Origin: Mucinivorans hirudinis
GTDB taxonomy: Bacteria; Bacteroidota; Bacteroidia; Bacteroidales; Rikenellaceae
NCBI GenBank assembly: GCA_000723505.1
Contig: HG934468.1
Span: forward strand, 1,334,798 to 1,398,797
Direction of reading: 5' to 3'
DNA: 64,000 nt
This document shows positions 55,201 through 62,962 of the stretch, one piece after another. The position numbers and the translations under genes are program-made. Numbering within the stretch: the first letter of the stretch is position 1; each line of letters begins with the position of its first letter. The notes below the pieces were generated by a model. The model searched no databases. It was not told where the DNA came from and saw only the letters and a list, made by a program, of their open reading frames with translations.

Positions 55201-55401
55201 CATTGTTCCCTCGGTCGTACCTTTGATGAGTACGGAGGCTCCGGGCAAGACCTCGCCACCCGGGGCGACAGTTACGCGACCTTTGACGCTTCGCCTCTGT
55301 TGGGCAAAACAATCGTTCGCAACTATGACAAATATTAGCGCCGTAAGAATGAAAACCTGTCGGAAACAGACTCTTCGGACTTTGAAATAAAGAACTTTCA
55401 T
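52288..55401 (-). CDS. SusC/RagA-family TonB-dependent receptor
   Basis: 1037 aa from the ATG at 55401; the longer frame adds 36 residues with no signal peptide and is rejected. A signal peptide spans about 1-32. A carboxypeptidase-D-like domain (KGRVTVAPGGEVLPGASV region) and a plug with SFWIRGLSTFG and VLVDGVERS follow, ending in VEDVDTFSILKDASATAVYG-type sequence. A 22-strand barrel ends in TLGVQFTY. It imports glycans with SusD. A second, non-functional fragment of SusC plug sequence lies in the spacer upstream. Confidence 0.94.
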   Translation of the reverse strand: MKVLYFKVRRVCFRQVFILTALIFVIVANDCFAQQRRSVKGRVTVAPGGEVLPGASVLIKGTTEGTMVDTEGNYILHYTTQNPVIQVSFLGYKTHEEPIDNRAVINVELEEDVTKIDEVVVVAMGSQRKESVVGAISTLKVDNLVLPTVKLSTSLAGQLAGIISVHSDGEPGSGASFWIRGLSTFGANQSPLVLVDGVERSLDLVDIEDVDTFSILKDASATAVYGVRGANGVIVITTKQGYEGRPQINLRYELGMLTPMKRVQMVDSYQFADLVNESVGRKIYSDEAMRQFQMPHDAPGRDHNLYPNVDWIDRLFSRWANNQRVNLSVSGGGNIARYYVSGAYYNEGSIFRTTQSDYQNSLIYDRMNFRANIDLKVTPITEIGVKISNIFEKKNEPGAGNETVWGSAFETSPIAFPEYYTDNDGNWLAWSGPASNAGTNPYNELMNSGYEQNFWNQTQTTISITQKFGNAVPGLTAVANFSWDAWNSSFIKRHKNVDTYLARGIRDDEGQLVLDRTVIGSKSLGYEAGGGGSDGTSNYLEVLLRYQTQIGEKHNMSALFNYNQNILTYVSASDAEGSLPYKNQGVAARLTYDYENRYFMEFNAGYNGSENFAPGKRFGLFPAIAGGWIVSNEKFMESLSNVISFLKLRASWGKIGNDKIGGGRRFIYDGTIVGAGGYGWGKMGDSGSNGIAIGEFANPNVSWEESIKTNVGLEVNFLDNQLKLTGEYFYEQRNGIFLERASLPNISGVSSVPWVNVGRMRNEGFEGSLEFYKRVGEVNFAARGNFTYACNTLLNNDEPDWKYKYSNRIGKPLDQPFGLIAEGFFKDQADIDNSPVQAFSPVRVGDVKYRDINADGKIDEHDEVAIGYPSMPQIVYGFGISAQWKGLSLSLFFQGIANSSIFLSGAAIRSVMQLPSNSRVNFHEDIYTNVWRESRKDNGSALYPRISAGVTHENNNRTSTLWMRDRSFIRLKNAEVAYNLPQQWTKAIGLKNIRTYLSGTNLLTFSKFDLWDPESGGGQGQTYPLSTSITLGVQFTY

Positions 55402-55700
55402 GCAATTAAAATTTGAGGTTAAAAAAATATTGTAATAGCCTAACAATAAATCCTTATGCAAAAAAATCAGTCCCTTGTACCACCTCAAACAATTAAGAGG
55501 GTATTGCAACGGCGGATAAAGGTGTAGTCATAGCAACTCGAACCAGTGTTCGAGGGCACGAGTGAACCGTTACCAATTACCCGGCATCCCCCGTGAGTGT
55601 GATAGTTGAATGCAATATCCTATGTACAATCCCAATAGAGAACTTCGTAACCACTCATCTGGTCGTTATAGCAAGCCGTTGCGGCATCATTAACACCCTT

Positions 55701-55820
55701 TTATGTTTTCCAAAAGAGAGCCGGGGAGAGTTGGTCTGCCGAAGCCGCATCCTTCAGAACAGAGATAGACTCAACGTCGTTAGGGTCTACTCGATTCATC
55801 GAGCTACCATCACTGCCGAC
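55701..55820 (-). pseudogene. SusC plug-domain remnant
   Basis: The frame reads VGSDGSSMNRVDPNDVESIS and then VLKDAASA before running into unrelated sequence and a TAA. NRVDPNDVESISVLKDAASA is the well-conserved end of the SusC plug, which in intact proteins continues with AIYG. Only about 28 codons survive, with no start or barrel. It points to loss or replacement of an older SusC gene beside the present one. Confidence 0.75.
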
Positions 55821-55879
55821 ATATGTATATGTATAAATCAATGGTCATATACAAAAATAAGTTGCAAACGATGCTCCCT

Positions 55880-56110
55880 CTTTTTAAGTGGTGGAACTAT
55901 CGCTCGCAACTTCGATTAATTATCTGTATATAAGAAATATAGGCTAAATCATCCGTTAATACAACACTATTAGTGATTAAAAATTGCCAAACAAATTATA
56001 TGCGAATTGTGATGTGAGTGTAATATATTATCCTATTTTGAAACTTATATTTCAGCTGCTTAACCCTCTGCGTTTATTCAAAAAAGACGATAGTTCCACC
56101 ACTTAAAAAG
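55880..56110. repeat. Perfect 23 bp inverted repeat flanking 185 bases upstream of susC
   Basis: Bases 55880-55902 and 56088-56110 are exact reverse complements; each holds the core GATAGTTCCACCACTTAA. A third, imperfect inverted copy follows the right arm (56111-56126), so that arm can also form a local hairpin. The left arm sits within a longer AAGTTGC...GCAACTT palindrome. Size and spacing resemble phase-variable promoter inversions of Bacteroidales, but no invertase or clear promoter is present. Confidence 0.7.
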
Positions 56111-56602
56111 TAGCGGAACTATCTTAATACCATATCAGATTGATACTCTGGGACAGCATCTGATTTTACAAAAATGGTTAAAACGAGAGGATTGATTTGC
56201 GCAGACTCAACTCCGTGCGTTTTTGCGATAGCGATACGTGCTTGTGATACGAATGAAAAAATAGCAATAAAATCTCGACAAACTTGGGCAAACAAAATAC
56301 TCAGTTGAACTCAATTTAAGTCCCCCTTTTTTTACACCGACCACAAAAGAGAGATTTCGGACGGTGAGCACATACTTTACAAGGGGTTTCATTGCAAAGC
56401 TAATCAAAATAATTCTTATTTCAAAATTTATATTCTCGCTTAAATTCAACTTATAATATCACCTGCCATTTTGCATTGCCGTCATAGCCTTGCGAAGATA
56501 TCCTCCTCTATCTCACCTCATAGGCACTCTCCATCTATTTGCCCCAACTTTAACGTAGTGTGTATGCAAATCTGCTGTTCTTTAAGCCTTATCAGTTTTT
56601 GG

Positions 56603-57451
56603 CTATCTGCATTGCTTCGCCAACCACTCAGTCAATTTTTGTTTCATCTGTTCGTGATACTCGAAGTGTGTAAAGAAGCCCCATCCGTGCCCACCTGTGG
56701 GATAGATAACCAACTCCCCATCAACGCCGGAATCTCTGAGTGCCTGTAAAAATAGTTCGCTATTTTGTATGGGTACTGCTTTGTCGTCCGCACTATGAAA
56801 TAGTAGCGTCGGCGGTGTCTTGCGGTTGATGTGCTTCTCGGCTGAGTACTTGTCCCACAGAGACTTATCATCACTCCCCGTCAGCGAGCGGAACGAACCG
56901 ATGTGACAAAGTTTATCCTCGCTTGTAATGACAGGATAGTAGAGTACGGCGAAAGCCGGGCTGCACCTCACTGCTATGTTGGCTGCCAAATTGCCGCCGG
57001 CGGAAAAGCCCATAACTCCGATTTTTGCGGTGTCGATGCCCCATTGAGTTTCGCCGTGTTTCAATATTTCCATAGTTCGTTGGGCATCCTCCAACGGAAT
57101 CTCAGGCTGCCCCGCCGGCATCCGATAGAGAAGAACCGCACCCGCTATATTGTGCTCGTTGAGAAAGCGAGCAAATTGTCTCCCCTCGTGCTCCGAGGCG
57201 AGAATACCGTAACCTCCCCCCGGACATATTATGACCGTTGCCAATGGCTTTTTATTCGGGAGAAATAACTCTACACGCCCCTGAGCGGAATTGGCTATAC
57301 GCCCCATTGAGTCGATTGTTTCAGCATTGGTGATTGTCGAGGAGTGGGGTGCGGATTTTTCATCCCAGAGGTTGAACTTCACTACACGTGACGTCTGGGC
57401 AACACTCATAAATGACATCAGACAAAGGGTTAGAGTCGATAGATGTTTCAT
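56603..57451 (-). CDS. Secreted alpha/beta hydrolase, acetyl-xylan-esterase-like
   Basis: 282 aa. Signal peptide about 1-18. Nucleophile elbow GFSAGG near residue 148, acid in HSADDKAVP and His in GGHGWG complete a Ser-Asp-His triad; the oxyanion segment is CPGGGYG. The family (BD-FAE/endo-1,4-beta-xylanase-B like) removes acetyl or other acyl groups from glycans. Its ATG overlaps the stop of the DUF486 gene as TAATG, which suggests translational coupling. Confidence 0.85.
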   Translation of the reverse strand: MKHLSTLTLCLMSFMSVAQTSRVVKFNLWDEKSAPHSSTITNAETIDSMGRIANSAQGRVELFLPNKKPLATVIICPGGGYGILASEHEGRQFARFLNEHNIAGAVLLYRMPAGQPEIPLEDAQRTMEILKHGETQWGIDTAKIGVMGFSAGGNLAANIAVRCSPAFAVLYYPVITSEDKLCHIGSFRSLTGSDDKSLWDKYSAEKHINRKTPPTLLFHSADDKAVPIQNSELFLQALRDSGVDGELVIYPTGGHGWGFFTHFEYHEQMKQKLTEWLAKQCR

Positions 57452-57819
57452 TATTTTTTGAAGATAAAGTAGACGGCGAGAACCAAAAAGAGAGCTCCGA
57501 TGAGGTGGTTGATGCGAAAGGTCTCGTTGCGAAAGAAAATAGTAGCAAAAACTACAAATACGCAGAGTGTTATAACTTCCTGCAAAATTTTGAGCTGGAG
57601 CAGAGAAAACGGTCCTCCGTTGTCAATAAAACCAATTCGATTTGCCGGTATCATACAGCAATACTCAAAAAAAGCCACGCCCCAACTCAGCGCAATAATC
57701 GCGAATAACGGCATATCTGAGAACCACTTAAACTCCTTCATACGTAATTGACCGTACCAAGCAAAGGTCATAAAGATATTGGAGACAATCAACAGTATTA
57801 TTGTGTAAACTCCTTTCAT
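57451..57819 (-). CDS. DUF486 (DMT-like) small membrane protein
   Basis: 122 aa from the ATG at 57819 (MKGVYTIILLIVSN); a GTG at 57879 would place the start inside the ppiD terminator and is rejected. Four transmembrane segments and the family stretch TFAWYGQLR and WGVAFFEYCCMIPANR are present. DUF486 proteins resemble half of a drug/metabolite transporter. The function is unknown. It overlaps the esterase gene by one base. Confidence 0.85.
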   Translation of the reverse strand: MKGVYTIILLIVSNIFMTFAWYGQLRMKEFKWFSDMPLFAIIALSWGVAFFEYCCMIPANRIGFIDNGGPFSLLQLKILQEVITLCVFVVFATIFFRNETFRINHLIGALFLVLAVYFIFKK

Positions 57820-57851
57820 ATATGCGTTTGTAAATATTTTTATTAGTATAC

Positions 57852-57888
57852 TAAAAGCCCGGTAGAACCAAATTGGCACTACCGGGCT
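57852..57888 (-). terminator. Terminator of ppiD
   Basis: AGCCCGGTAG (57856-57865) and CTACCGGGCT (57879-57888) form a perfect 10 bp stem, followed on the minus strand by TTTTAG. Confidence 0.9.
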
Positions 57889-57939
57889 ATAGTTTTACAG
57901 TTGCATTAGCGACATTAGCACCAGCCAGATGCCGGATTC

Positions 57940-60000
57940 TTAGAAAAATCGGTAACGCAGGTCCTTGATGTTACTAGCTTGCAGGAATGCTTGATAGGCA
58001 GTATAGAAAGCGTTTTGCTGCGCCTCAGCGTTCAAACGCGCCTTTACAACCTCCACCGAAAGTGGCTCAGAGGCTGTTGCGTTGATTTTTGCCACATACA
58101 CTCCCATATTACCCACAATCGGCTTGCTCAAAGATGTAGGGTTCATCGCACAAACACCACCGGCAAAGGCAAGGTCTAACCCAACTTGAGGAACAATGTA
58201 AGTGTTGAAATTGACATCCTCAGCCTCAATAATTGATGAAGACAACTGACCTGAAAGCGTCTCTAACGAGGTTGCTCCCACCATCTTTGCTGCCAATATC
58301 TCTCCCTTTTTCTGAGCTATGAGTTGTGATTTAATGTATTGCTCAACCGATTTTAGAGGAGCTTTACCCTCTTCGGTCACATTGGTAAGGGTAGCCACAA
58401 TAAAGGTGTCACCGAATTCCATAACCTTCGATACCTCCTTTGCTTGGTTGTCGAAAGCCCAGCGCACAGCTTCACGTGAGTTGCGCAAACCATTGATTTC
58501 ACGGTCGAAAGGACGAATGACTGCCGCACGTTTAACTAAAGACTGCGAGCTAATGGCAGCGTCAAAACCATTGTGAGCCTCCGTAGCAAAGCTATTTGCT
58601 TTGGCATAAGTCGCGCTACGCGTCTCGTTGCTCGCCTCCACAGTATATTTAATGGTAGCCAACTGCACCTTTTTACCTTCACCTCTAACCTCATTCACTT
58701 TAATTAGATGAATACTTTGTGGAGTCTCCACAACAAAAATATCACCTTTTTTCGCTTTAAGCAACGGTGCGGAGAATTGTTCGGGCATTGTTTGAGGGTC
58801 GATTGAGCCAATCAAGCCACCCTTCTCTTTGGTTTGGGGGTCTTGCGAAAACTCGGCAGCCATTGCCGCAAAGTTGTTTTGCTTGCGGATAACGTCGGCG
58901 ATGCTGTCAGCCTGATTTTTCTGACCGGGTAGCAGTACTATGTGGCTGAAATTCACACTATCGGGCATAATCTTAACATCAGATATGCGTGCCAATGTGT
59001 ATTGGTCTCCGATAAGCTCAGGTCCGTAAATTTGGTCGGTCGTGGCAGAGAATGCGAACTTGCCAAGATCGCCACTCATCTGACCTTCACTATAGTATCG
59101 TGAATCCATCGCAGATTGGCTGTTTACCGATGCAAATTGGAGAGGTGTTGAGTTTTGTTGGAACTCTGTGGCTAGTTCACGGATATATTTATCTGCCGCG
59201 AGGCGGTCTACCTCTGACGGTTGAGCATCGAAAACAACATAGTCTATCGAGCGTGAGGTCTGCTCCTTGAACGAATCGGGATATTTGTCATAGAATGCTT
59301 TGATTTCGGAGGCAGAAACCGAAACCGTGCTATCGGGAATCGAAGAAAATTGACTTGCAACAAAGCTGACGCTATAGCTGTCGGACTCGAACTTTGCAAT
59401 CTTCGATGCCTCGAAAGAGGTGACGTAAGCAGCCTTATCAACCAGCGCTTTGAACTTCATAATTAGTGAGTTGTCGGCAACTTCCGTCTGCAGATAGTTC
59501 CAAAAAACCGTTAGCTGACCGCTTGGGTCTTGTTTGATATTAGAGACAAAATTTGCAAAATACTCCCTGTCGAAGAGTCCTGTTTGAGGATTGGCAAACA
59601 TTTGAGCAATCATCGGGGATGTGTGTGCGCCTCCCATAAGCTGGGTCATCTCATCGGTGGTTATTGTAAGACCAACCTCGGATAGAGATGGTTTGAGCGC
59701 ATACTGACGAATAAACTGTTCCCAGGCTTGCGAACGAAGAGCCTCGTTTTGCTCCTCGGTGTTAGCAGATTGACCACCGCTACTGATTTTTTGGATATCA
59801 GAGAGATAAGCTACCTCTTGAGAAAATTTTTGATAGTTGATTGTAGTACCGTCAATCTCGCCCACATTTTGACGTGACGCTCCGAAAAGACGGCTGCCCG
59901 AGGATAGGAAATCACCCAGTAGGAATGCCAAAAGAGCCAGACCGATAATCACCGAAACAATGATACCGCCCTTGTTTCTAAGAGTTTGTAATGATGCCAT
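57940..60000 (-). CDS. ppiD: Membrane-anchored peptidyl-prolyl isomerase (PpiD/SurA-like)
   Basis: 686 aa. N-terminal transmembrane anchor (GGIIVSVIIGLALLAFLLG, about 11-29), SurA-N-like helical chaperone region (about 45-260) and a parvulin domain (about 340-440, VNFSHIVLLPGQK and KGGLIGSIDPQTMPEQFSAPL). A second parvulin-like region may follow. PpiD helps fold outer-membrane proteins at the periplasmic face. A -7 box lies 60 bases ahead and a strong terminator follows. Confidence 0.92.
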   Translation of the reverse strand: MASLQTLRNKGGIIVSVIIGLALLAFLLGDFLSSGSRLFGASRQNVGEIDGTTINYQKFSQEVAYLSDIQKISSGGQSANTEEQNEALRSQAWEQFIRQYALKPSLSEVGLTITTDEMTQLMGGAHTSPMIAQMFANPQTGLFDREYFANFVSNIKQDPSGQLTVFWNYLQTEVADNSLIMKFKALVDKAAYVTSFEASKIAKFESDSYSVSFVASQFSSIPDSTVSVSASEIKAFYDKYPDSFKEQTSRSIDYVVFDAQPSEVDRLAADKYIRELATEFQQNSTPLQFASVNSQSAMDSRYYSEGQMSGDLGKFAFSATTDQIYGPELIGDQYTLARISDVKIMPDSVNFSHIVLLPGQKNQADSIADVIRKQNNFAAMAAEFSQDPQTKEKGGLIGSIDPQTMPEQFSAPLLKAKKGDIFVVETPQSIHLIKVNEVRGEGKKVQLATIKYTVEASNETRSATYAKANSFATEAHNGFDAAISSQSLVKRAAVIRPFDREINGLRNSREAVRWAFDNQAKEVSKVMEFGDTFIVATLTNVTEEGKAPLKSVEQYIKSQLIAQKKGEILAAKMVGATSLETLSGQLSSSIIEAEDVNFNTYIVPQVGLDLAFAGGVCAMNPTSLSKPIVGNMGVYVAKINATASEPLSVEVVKARLNAEAQQNAFYTAYQAFLQASNIKDLRYRFF

Positions 60001-60059
60001 ATTCTATTTTTATTTATTTCTGCATTGCAATAGTGCACAATTGTGCAAAAATCAAGATG

Positions 60060-60067
60060 CAAAGATA
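60060..60067 (-). promoter_or_regulatory. -7 box of ppiD
   Basis: TATCTTTG on the minus strand, 60 bases upstream of the ATG; the -33 region is T-rich without an exact TTTG. Confidence 0.5.
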
Positions 60068-60142
60068 TAATTTTTTAATAAATAAAGAAAAAAAAGTTGC
60101 CATTTTTACTCGGGTATCCACTATCCGATGTGGGCTAGCTAC

Positions 60143-60691
60143 TTACAATCCCCACCGCCTAAGCCTCACCACCATACCGGCAGAGGCATCACGCCGCAAA
60201 AAATCCGTCAGCTCGGGCAGAATATCTTGCACCCAATCCACTCTATGCCTTAGCTTTAGAAATACCTCCATAGCCCAAATCTGCACACTAACGCGCACGC
60301 CCGCCTGAGTGATCCACTCTGCGACAGCGGTAGCGATTTCGTTCGCCTGCTTGGGCGAGGGGATGTGAGTGTCCAGAAGCGTTGCCATTATTTTGGCAAA
60401 ATGCCGCTTCGCGCTACTGTTTCGGCACTCGGCAAAGTCGCGAAAAAACGCCTCCGTCAAAGGTGCAAAAGATTCTGGCGCGATGAAAAATATAGTCTCC
60501 AAAACATACGCCGCACGAAATTGCACACTCTCGCGCTCGCCACGCCCCAAGCCATCAACCCGCCCGCACGCACACTCATAGAGCTGCGCCACCCAACCTC
60601 TCTCAACCACCTCACAAGCAGTCTGAAAGGCATAGTCCTCCCGATAGCGTTCACCAAGCAAATCCACCATTTCTCCCGCGGCACTGTTCAC
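60143..60691 (-). CDS. HEAT-repeat-like protein of unknown function
   Basis: 182 aa with a GTG start at 60691, or 175 aa from an in-frame ATG eight codons in. The sequence is all alpha-helical, with paired helices suggestive of HEAT/ARM repeats (RAAYVLETIFFIAPESF, AKRHFAKIMATLLDTH, VSVQIWAMEVFLKLRH). No signal peptide is seen, so it is probably cytoplasmic. It begins 6 bases after the GH89 stop codon and is likely translated from the same mRNA. A link to glycan use is suggested only by position. Confidence 0.6.
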   Translation of the reverse strand: MNSAAGEMVDLLGERYREDYAFQTACEVVERGWVAQLYECACGRVDGLGRGERESVQFRAAYVLETIFFIAPESFAPLTEAFFRDFAECRNSSAKRHFAKIMATLLDTHIPSPKQANEIATAVAEWITQAGVRVSVQIWAMEVFLKLRHRVDWVQDILPELTDFLRRDASAGMVVRLRRWGL

Positions 60692-60697
60692 GATGCC

Positions 60698-62854
60698 CTA
60701 CTTTTGCAAGAAATTTATCACCTCACCCACCAGTTCTATCGTATTCCCCAATGGCACAGGCGAATATTGCGTGTTGCCGCGCACCCACTGATCCTCCATA
60801 TCGAAATAATCCGTTCCCACAGGAATTATACCCGTAGAATTGATTTGGTCGAAGAAATACTTCCAACGGGGATAGTAGAAGTCACGCAATAGTCCGTTCC
60901 ACTCGCGATGAGAGTAGTCGTGAAGTCCACCCTTGTTTGCCGCAAAACGGTTGCCCCAAGTGGTGATGAGTCGAAGAGCCGTTTGGCGGTAGTATGGATA
61001 TTCCGCCTGATTTGCTGCCATCTTCTGCGCCTGTTCAATGTATGCCCCCACCAAAAATTCGCGCCGCGTGCCGAGTAATCTGTCCTCTAATAGGATAAGA
61101 TTTAGAAAGTTGTCGGACAGTTTCTTGAACTCTACTTTATCTCCCTTTTCGAAGGCGGTTAATAGTTTTGGTAACAGGTCATTGGCTCGATTCGCCATTG
61201 CCTGACGTGCCACGTCTGCCAGGTCGTATAGGTAGTTATTTACGTAGCGGAAACGGTCGGCAACCGAGAACATCAGTTCGAGAGCTTTTAGAAAATCCTC
61301 GGATTTATAGTACATCTTCGCCGTTGCCCAACTCGAAACCCTATCCACAACCAATGCCGGACGAGAGCATATGACCGACTCTGAGGTACCCTCTTGAGTG
61401 GATTCGTAGGGTGGATTGTAAGCTGTGTTGGCAAGGATTGTCCAAGCCTGGTCCAGCTGAGGATAATTGCGTCCGTAACGTGCCTTAACCCAGCTTACGA
61501 GCCACTGCTCGCGCGAAAATTTTTCGGGATGCCAAGGCAACTCGAACAGCAACTCATACATAACAGGATTGTTCTCAATGCCTTCCGCTGTTGCCCCCAC
61601 GCCGCGCAGGTGCTTGCCCTGTGGTGACTGGCGTGCGAGGTAGTAACCATCGATGAGTCGATCCATCTTGCCGAACATACCTGTATTTCCGCCGAAGTTG
61701 AGCAACATACAATATATCCAGTCGTGTTGCTCGAAGCCATTTTTGCGATACCACGTAGACTTGGGGTCACCCCACTGCGGACGCCCCTCGCTGAATAGGT
61801 CTAGAACCAAGACTTTCCCCGCCGGCACCTGGTCAATCATCTTTTGGTAAGGCGCAGCCTGCCAGCTCTGTATCACCCAAACGGCATCGGGATTAGCCTG
61901 CTTGATAGCCCCATATATGGCTTGACCGGCACTTGGCAGATCGACACCCTTGGTGGAACCTCCCTCGTGGAAAGGGTCTATGGCATAGTAGTTTGCCTTG
62001 CCATATAATTTTGTCATTTCATCATAATAGACCTTTGCGATTTCTGCAAAGCGAGGGTCTTCGGGTTGTAAAAAGGCAGGGCGGGGATATCCGCACCAAA
62101 GACCCGGGTCTTGAACCTTCAGTCCTAGTTTCTCACCCGCATTTCGGGGTACCATACCTGCATAGCCTGCAAAAACAGGCTCAATGCCCCATTCTCGGTA
62201 ACGTTCATTTATCTGCTTGGCAAGCGCCTCCTCATTCTTGAAGAACGATTCCGGAATCGGGTCATCCGCCCCCTCAAGGTTGTTCATAAGCCACCACGCC
62301 TGATGTGCAGGTCCGGCAATAAACGCTGTAGCCTCCTCTTTCGAGTATCCGAGTTTCATTAATGTGTTGCGCCAAACAACGCTCGTGCCCGTCAATGCCA
62401 ACGGCAGATTTATGCCGTGCATAGCCATAAAGTCTATCTCCTGCTCCCAGCGTTTCCAATCCCAGAAAGCCATCGAGTAGGAAAAAGTGCAGTAATTGAA
62501 GTAGTAGCGCGTGAGAAGCTCGGTGCTGCGCCGTTCCACCTTTTTGACCTTTGGCAGATTCTCGAGCACTTGGCGCGGATTATTCCAAGTAATCTGAATA
62601 TTGGCGTGATACTTCAAGTACCAGTTGAGTCCCGTTGCGATGCTCACATTCGAGTTACCGCGAATCCACACCCGCGAACCTTTTTGGTCTAGCTCAAAGA
62701 AATCGACATCGGATTGCGGGTCGGTAATATCGAACAAAAATAGTTTGGATGCCCCCTTGTTTATGCGTTCAACAAGTTCATATACAGGTTTTTGCGCCGA
62801 AACGGTTGCTATAAACAATAACAACAATGTTAATGTAACACCTATTTTTTTCAT
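60698..62854 (-). CDS. Alpha-N-acetylglucosaminidase (GH89, NAGLU-like)
   Basis: 718 aa. Signal peptide about 1-20. The NAGLU N-terminal domain (about 25-105), TIM barrel (about 110-460) and C-terminal helical domain (about 470-700) occur in order. Family signatures include YYFNYCTFSYSMAFWDWKRW, AMHGINLPLALTGT and MLLNFGGNTGMFG. The catalytic glutamates are expected near DPFHEGG and ATAEGIENNPVMYELLFE. It removes terminal alpha-GlcNAc from heparan sulfate or mucin. It lies downstream of a SusD gene and coupled to the HEAT-like gene. Confidence 0.95.
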   Translation of the reverse strand: MKKIGVTLTLLLLFIATVSAQKPVYELVERINKGASKLFLFDITDPQSDVDFFELDQKGSRVWIRGNSNVSIATGLNWYLKYHANIQITWNNPRQVLENLPKVKKVERRSTELLTRYYFNYCTFSYSMAFWDWKRWEQEIDFMAMHGINLPLALTGTSVVWRNTLMKLGYSKEEATAFIAGPAHQAWWLMNNLEGADDPIPESFFKNEEALAKQINERYREWGIEPVFAGYAGMVPRNAGEKLGLKVQDPGLWCGYPRPAFLQPEDPRFAEIAKVYYDEMTKLYGKANYYAIDPFHEGGSTKGVDLPSAGQAIYGAIKQANPDAVWVIQSWQAAPYQKMIDQVPAGKVLVLDLFSEGRPQWGDPKSTWYRKNGFEQHDWIYCMLLNFGGNTGMFGKMDRLIDGYYLARQSPQGKHLRGVGATAEGIENNPVMYELLFELPWHPEKFSREQWLVSWVKARYGRNYPQLDQAWTILANTAYNPPYESTQEGTSESVICSRPALVVDRVSSWATAKMYYKSEDFLKALELMFSVADRFRYVNNYLYDLADVARQAMANRANDLLPKLLTAFEKGDKVEFKKLSDNFLNLILLEDRLLGTRREFLVGAYIEQAQKMAANQAEYPYYRQTALRLITTWGNRFAANKGGLHDYSHREWNGLLRDFYYPRWKYFFDQINSTGIIPVGTDYFDMEDQWVRGNTQYSPVPLGNTIELVGEVINFLQK

Positions 62855-62962
62855 ATTATTGGCAATAATTATTTTCCAAAATTAGCAATTATTCTTGATA
62901 AAACATAACTAAGGGGAGTTAATTCTTGCGATTACCCCCCTCACACTATTAATTCGGAATTA

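Larger units (their letters stand above)
55402..56602. other. 1.2 kb decayed spacer upstream of susC
   Basis: No intact gene is visible. On the minus strand one frame (55820-55701) has SusC plug sequence. A separate stretch (55694-55620) reads VNDAATACYNDQMSGYEVLYW in part and another (about 55583-55497) reads GNGSLVPSNTGSSCYDYTF; I cannot place these in a family, and both look like remnants. A perfect inverted repeat lies at 55880-56110. No consensus promoter with both boxes was found. The remaining sequence is AT-rich with nothing that I can identify. Confidence 0.6.

Noticed and set aside
52288-55509. Longer SusC starting at 55509
   Set aside because: The extension has no signal peptide and the secretion signal begins at the ATG at 55401.
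56207-56449. 80-codon ORF in the susC upstream spacer
   Set aside because: No conserved pattern, no start signal and AT-rich composition; treated as non-coding decayed sequence.
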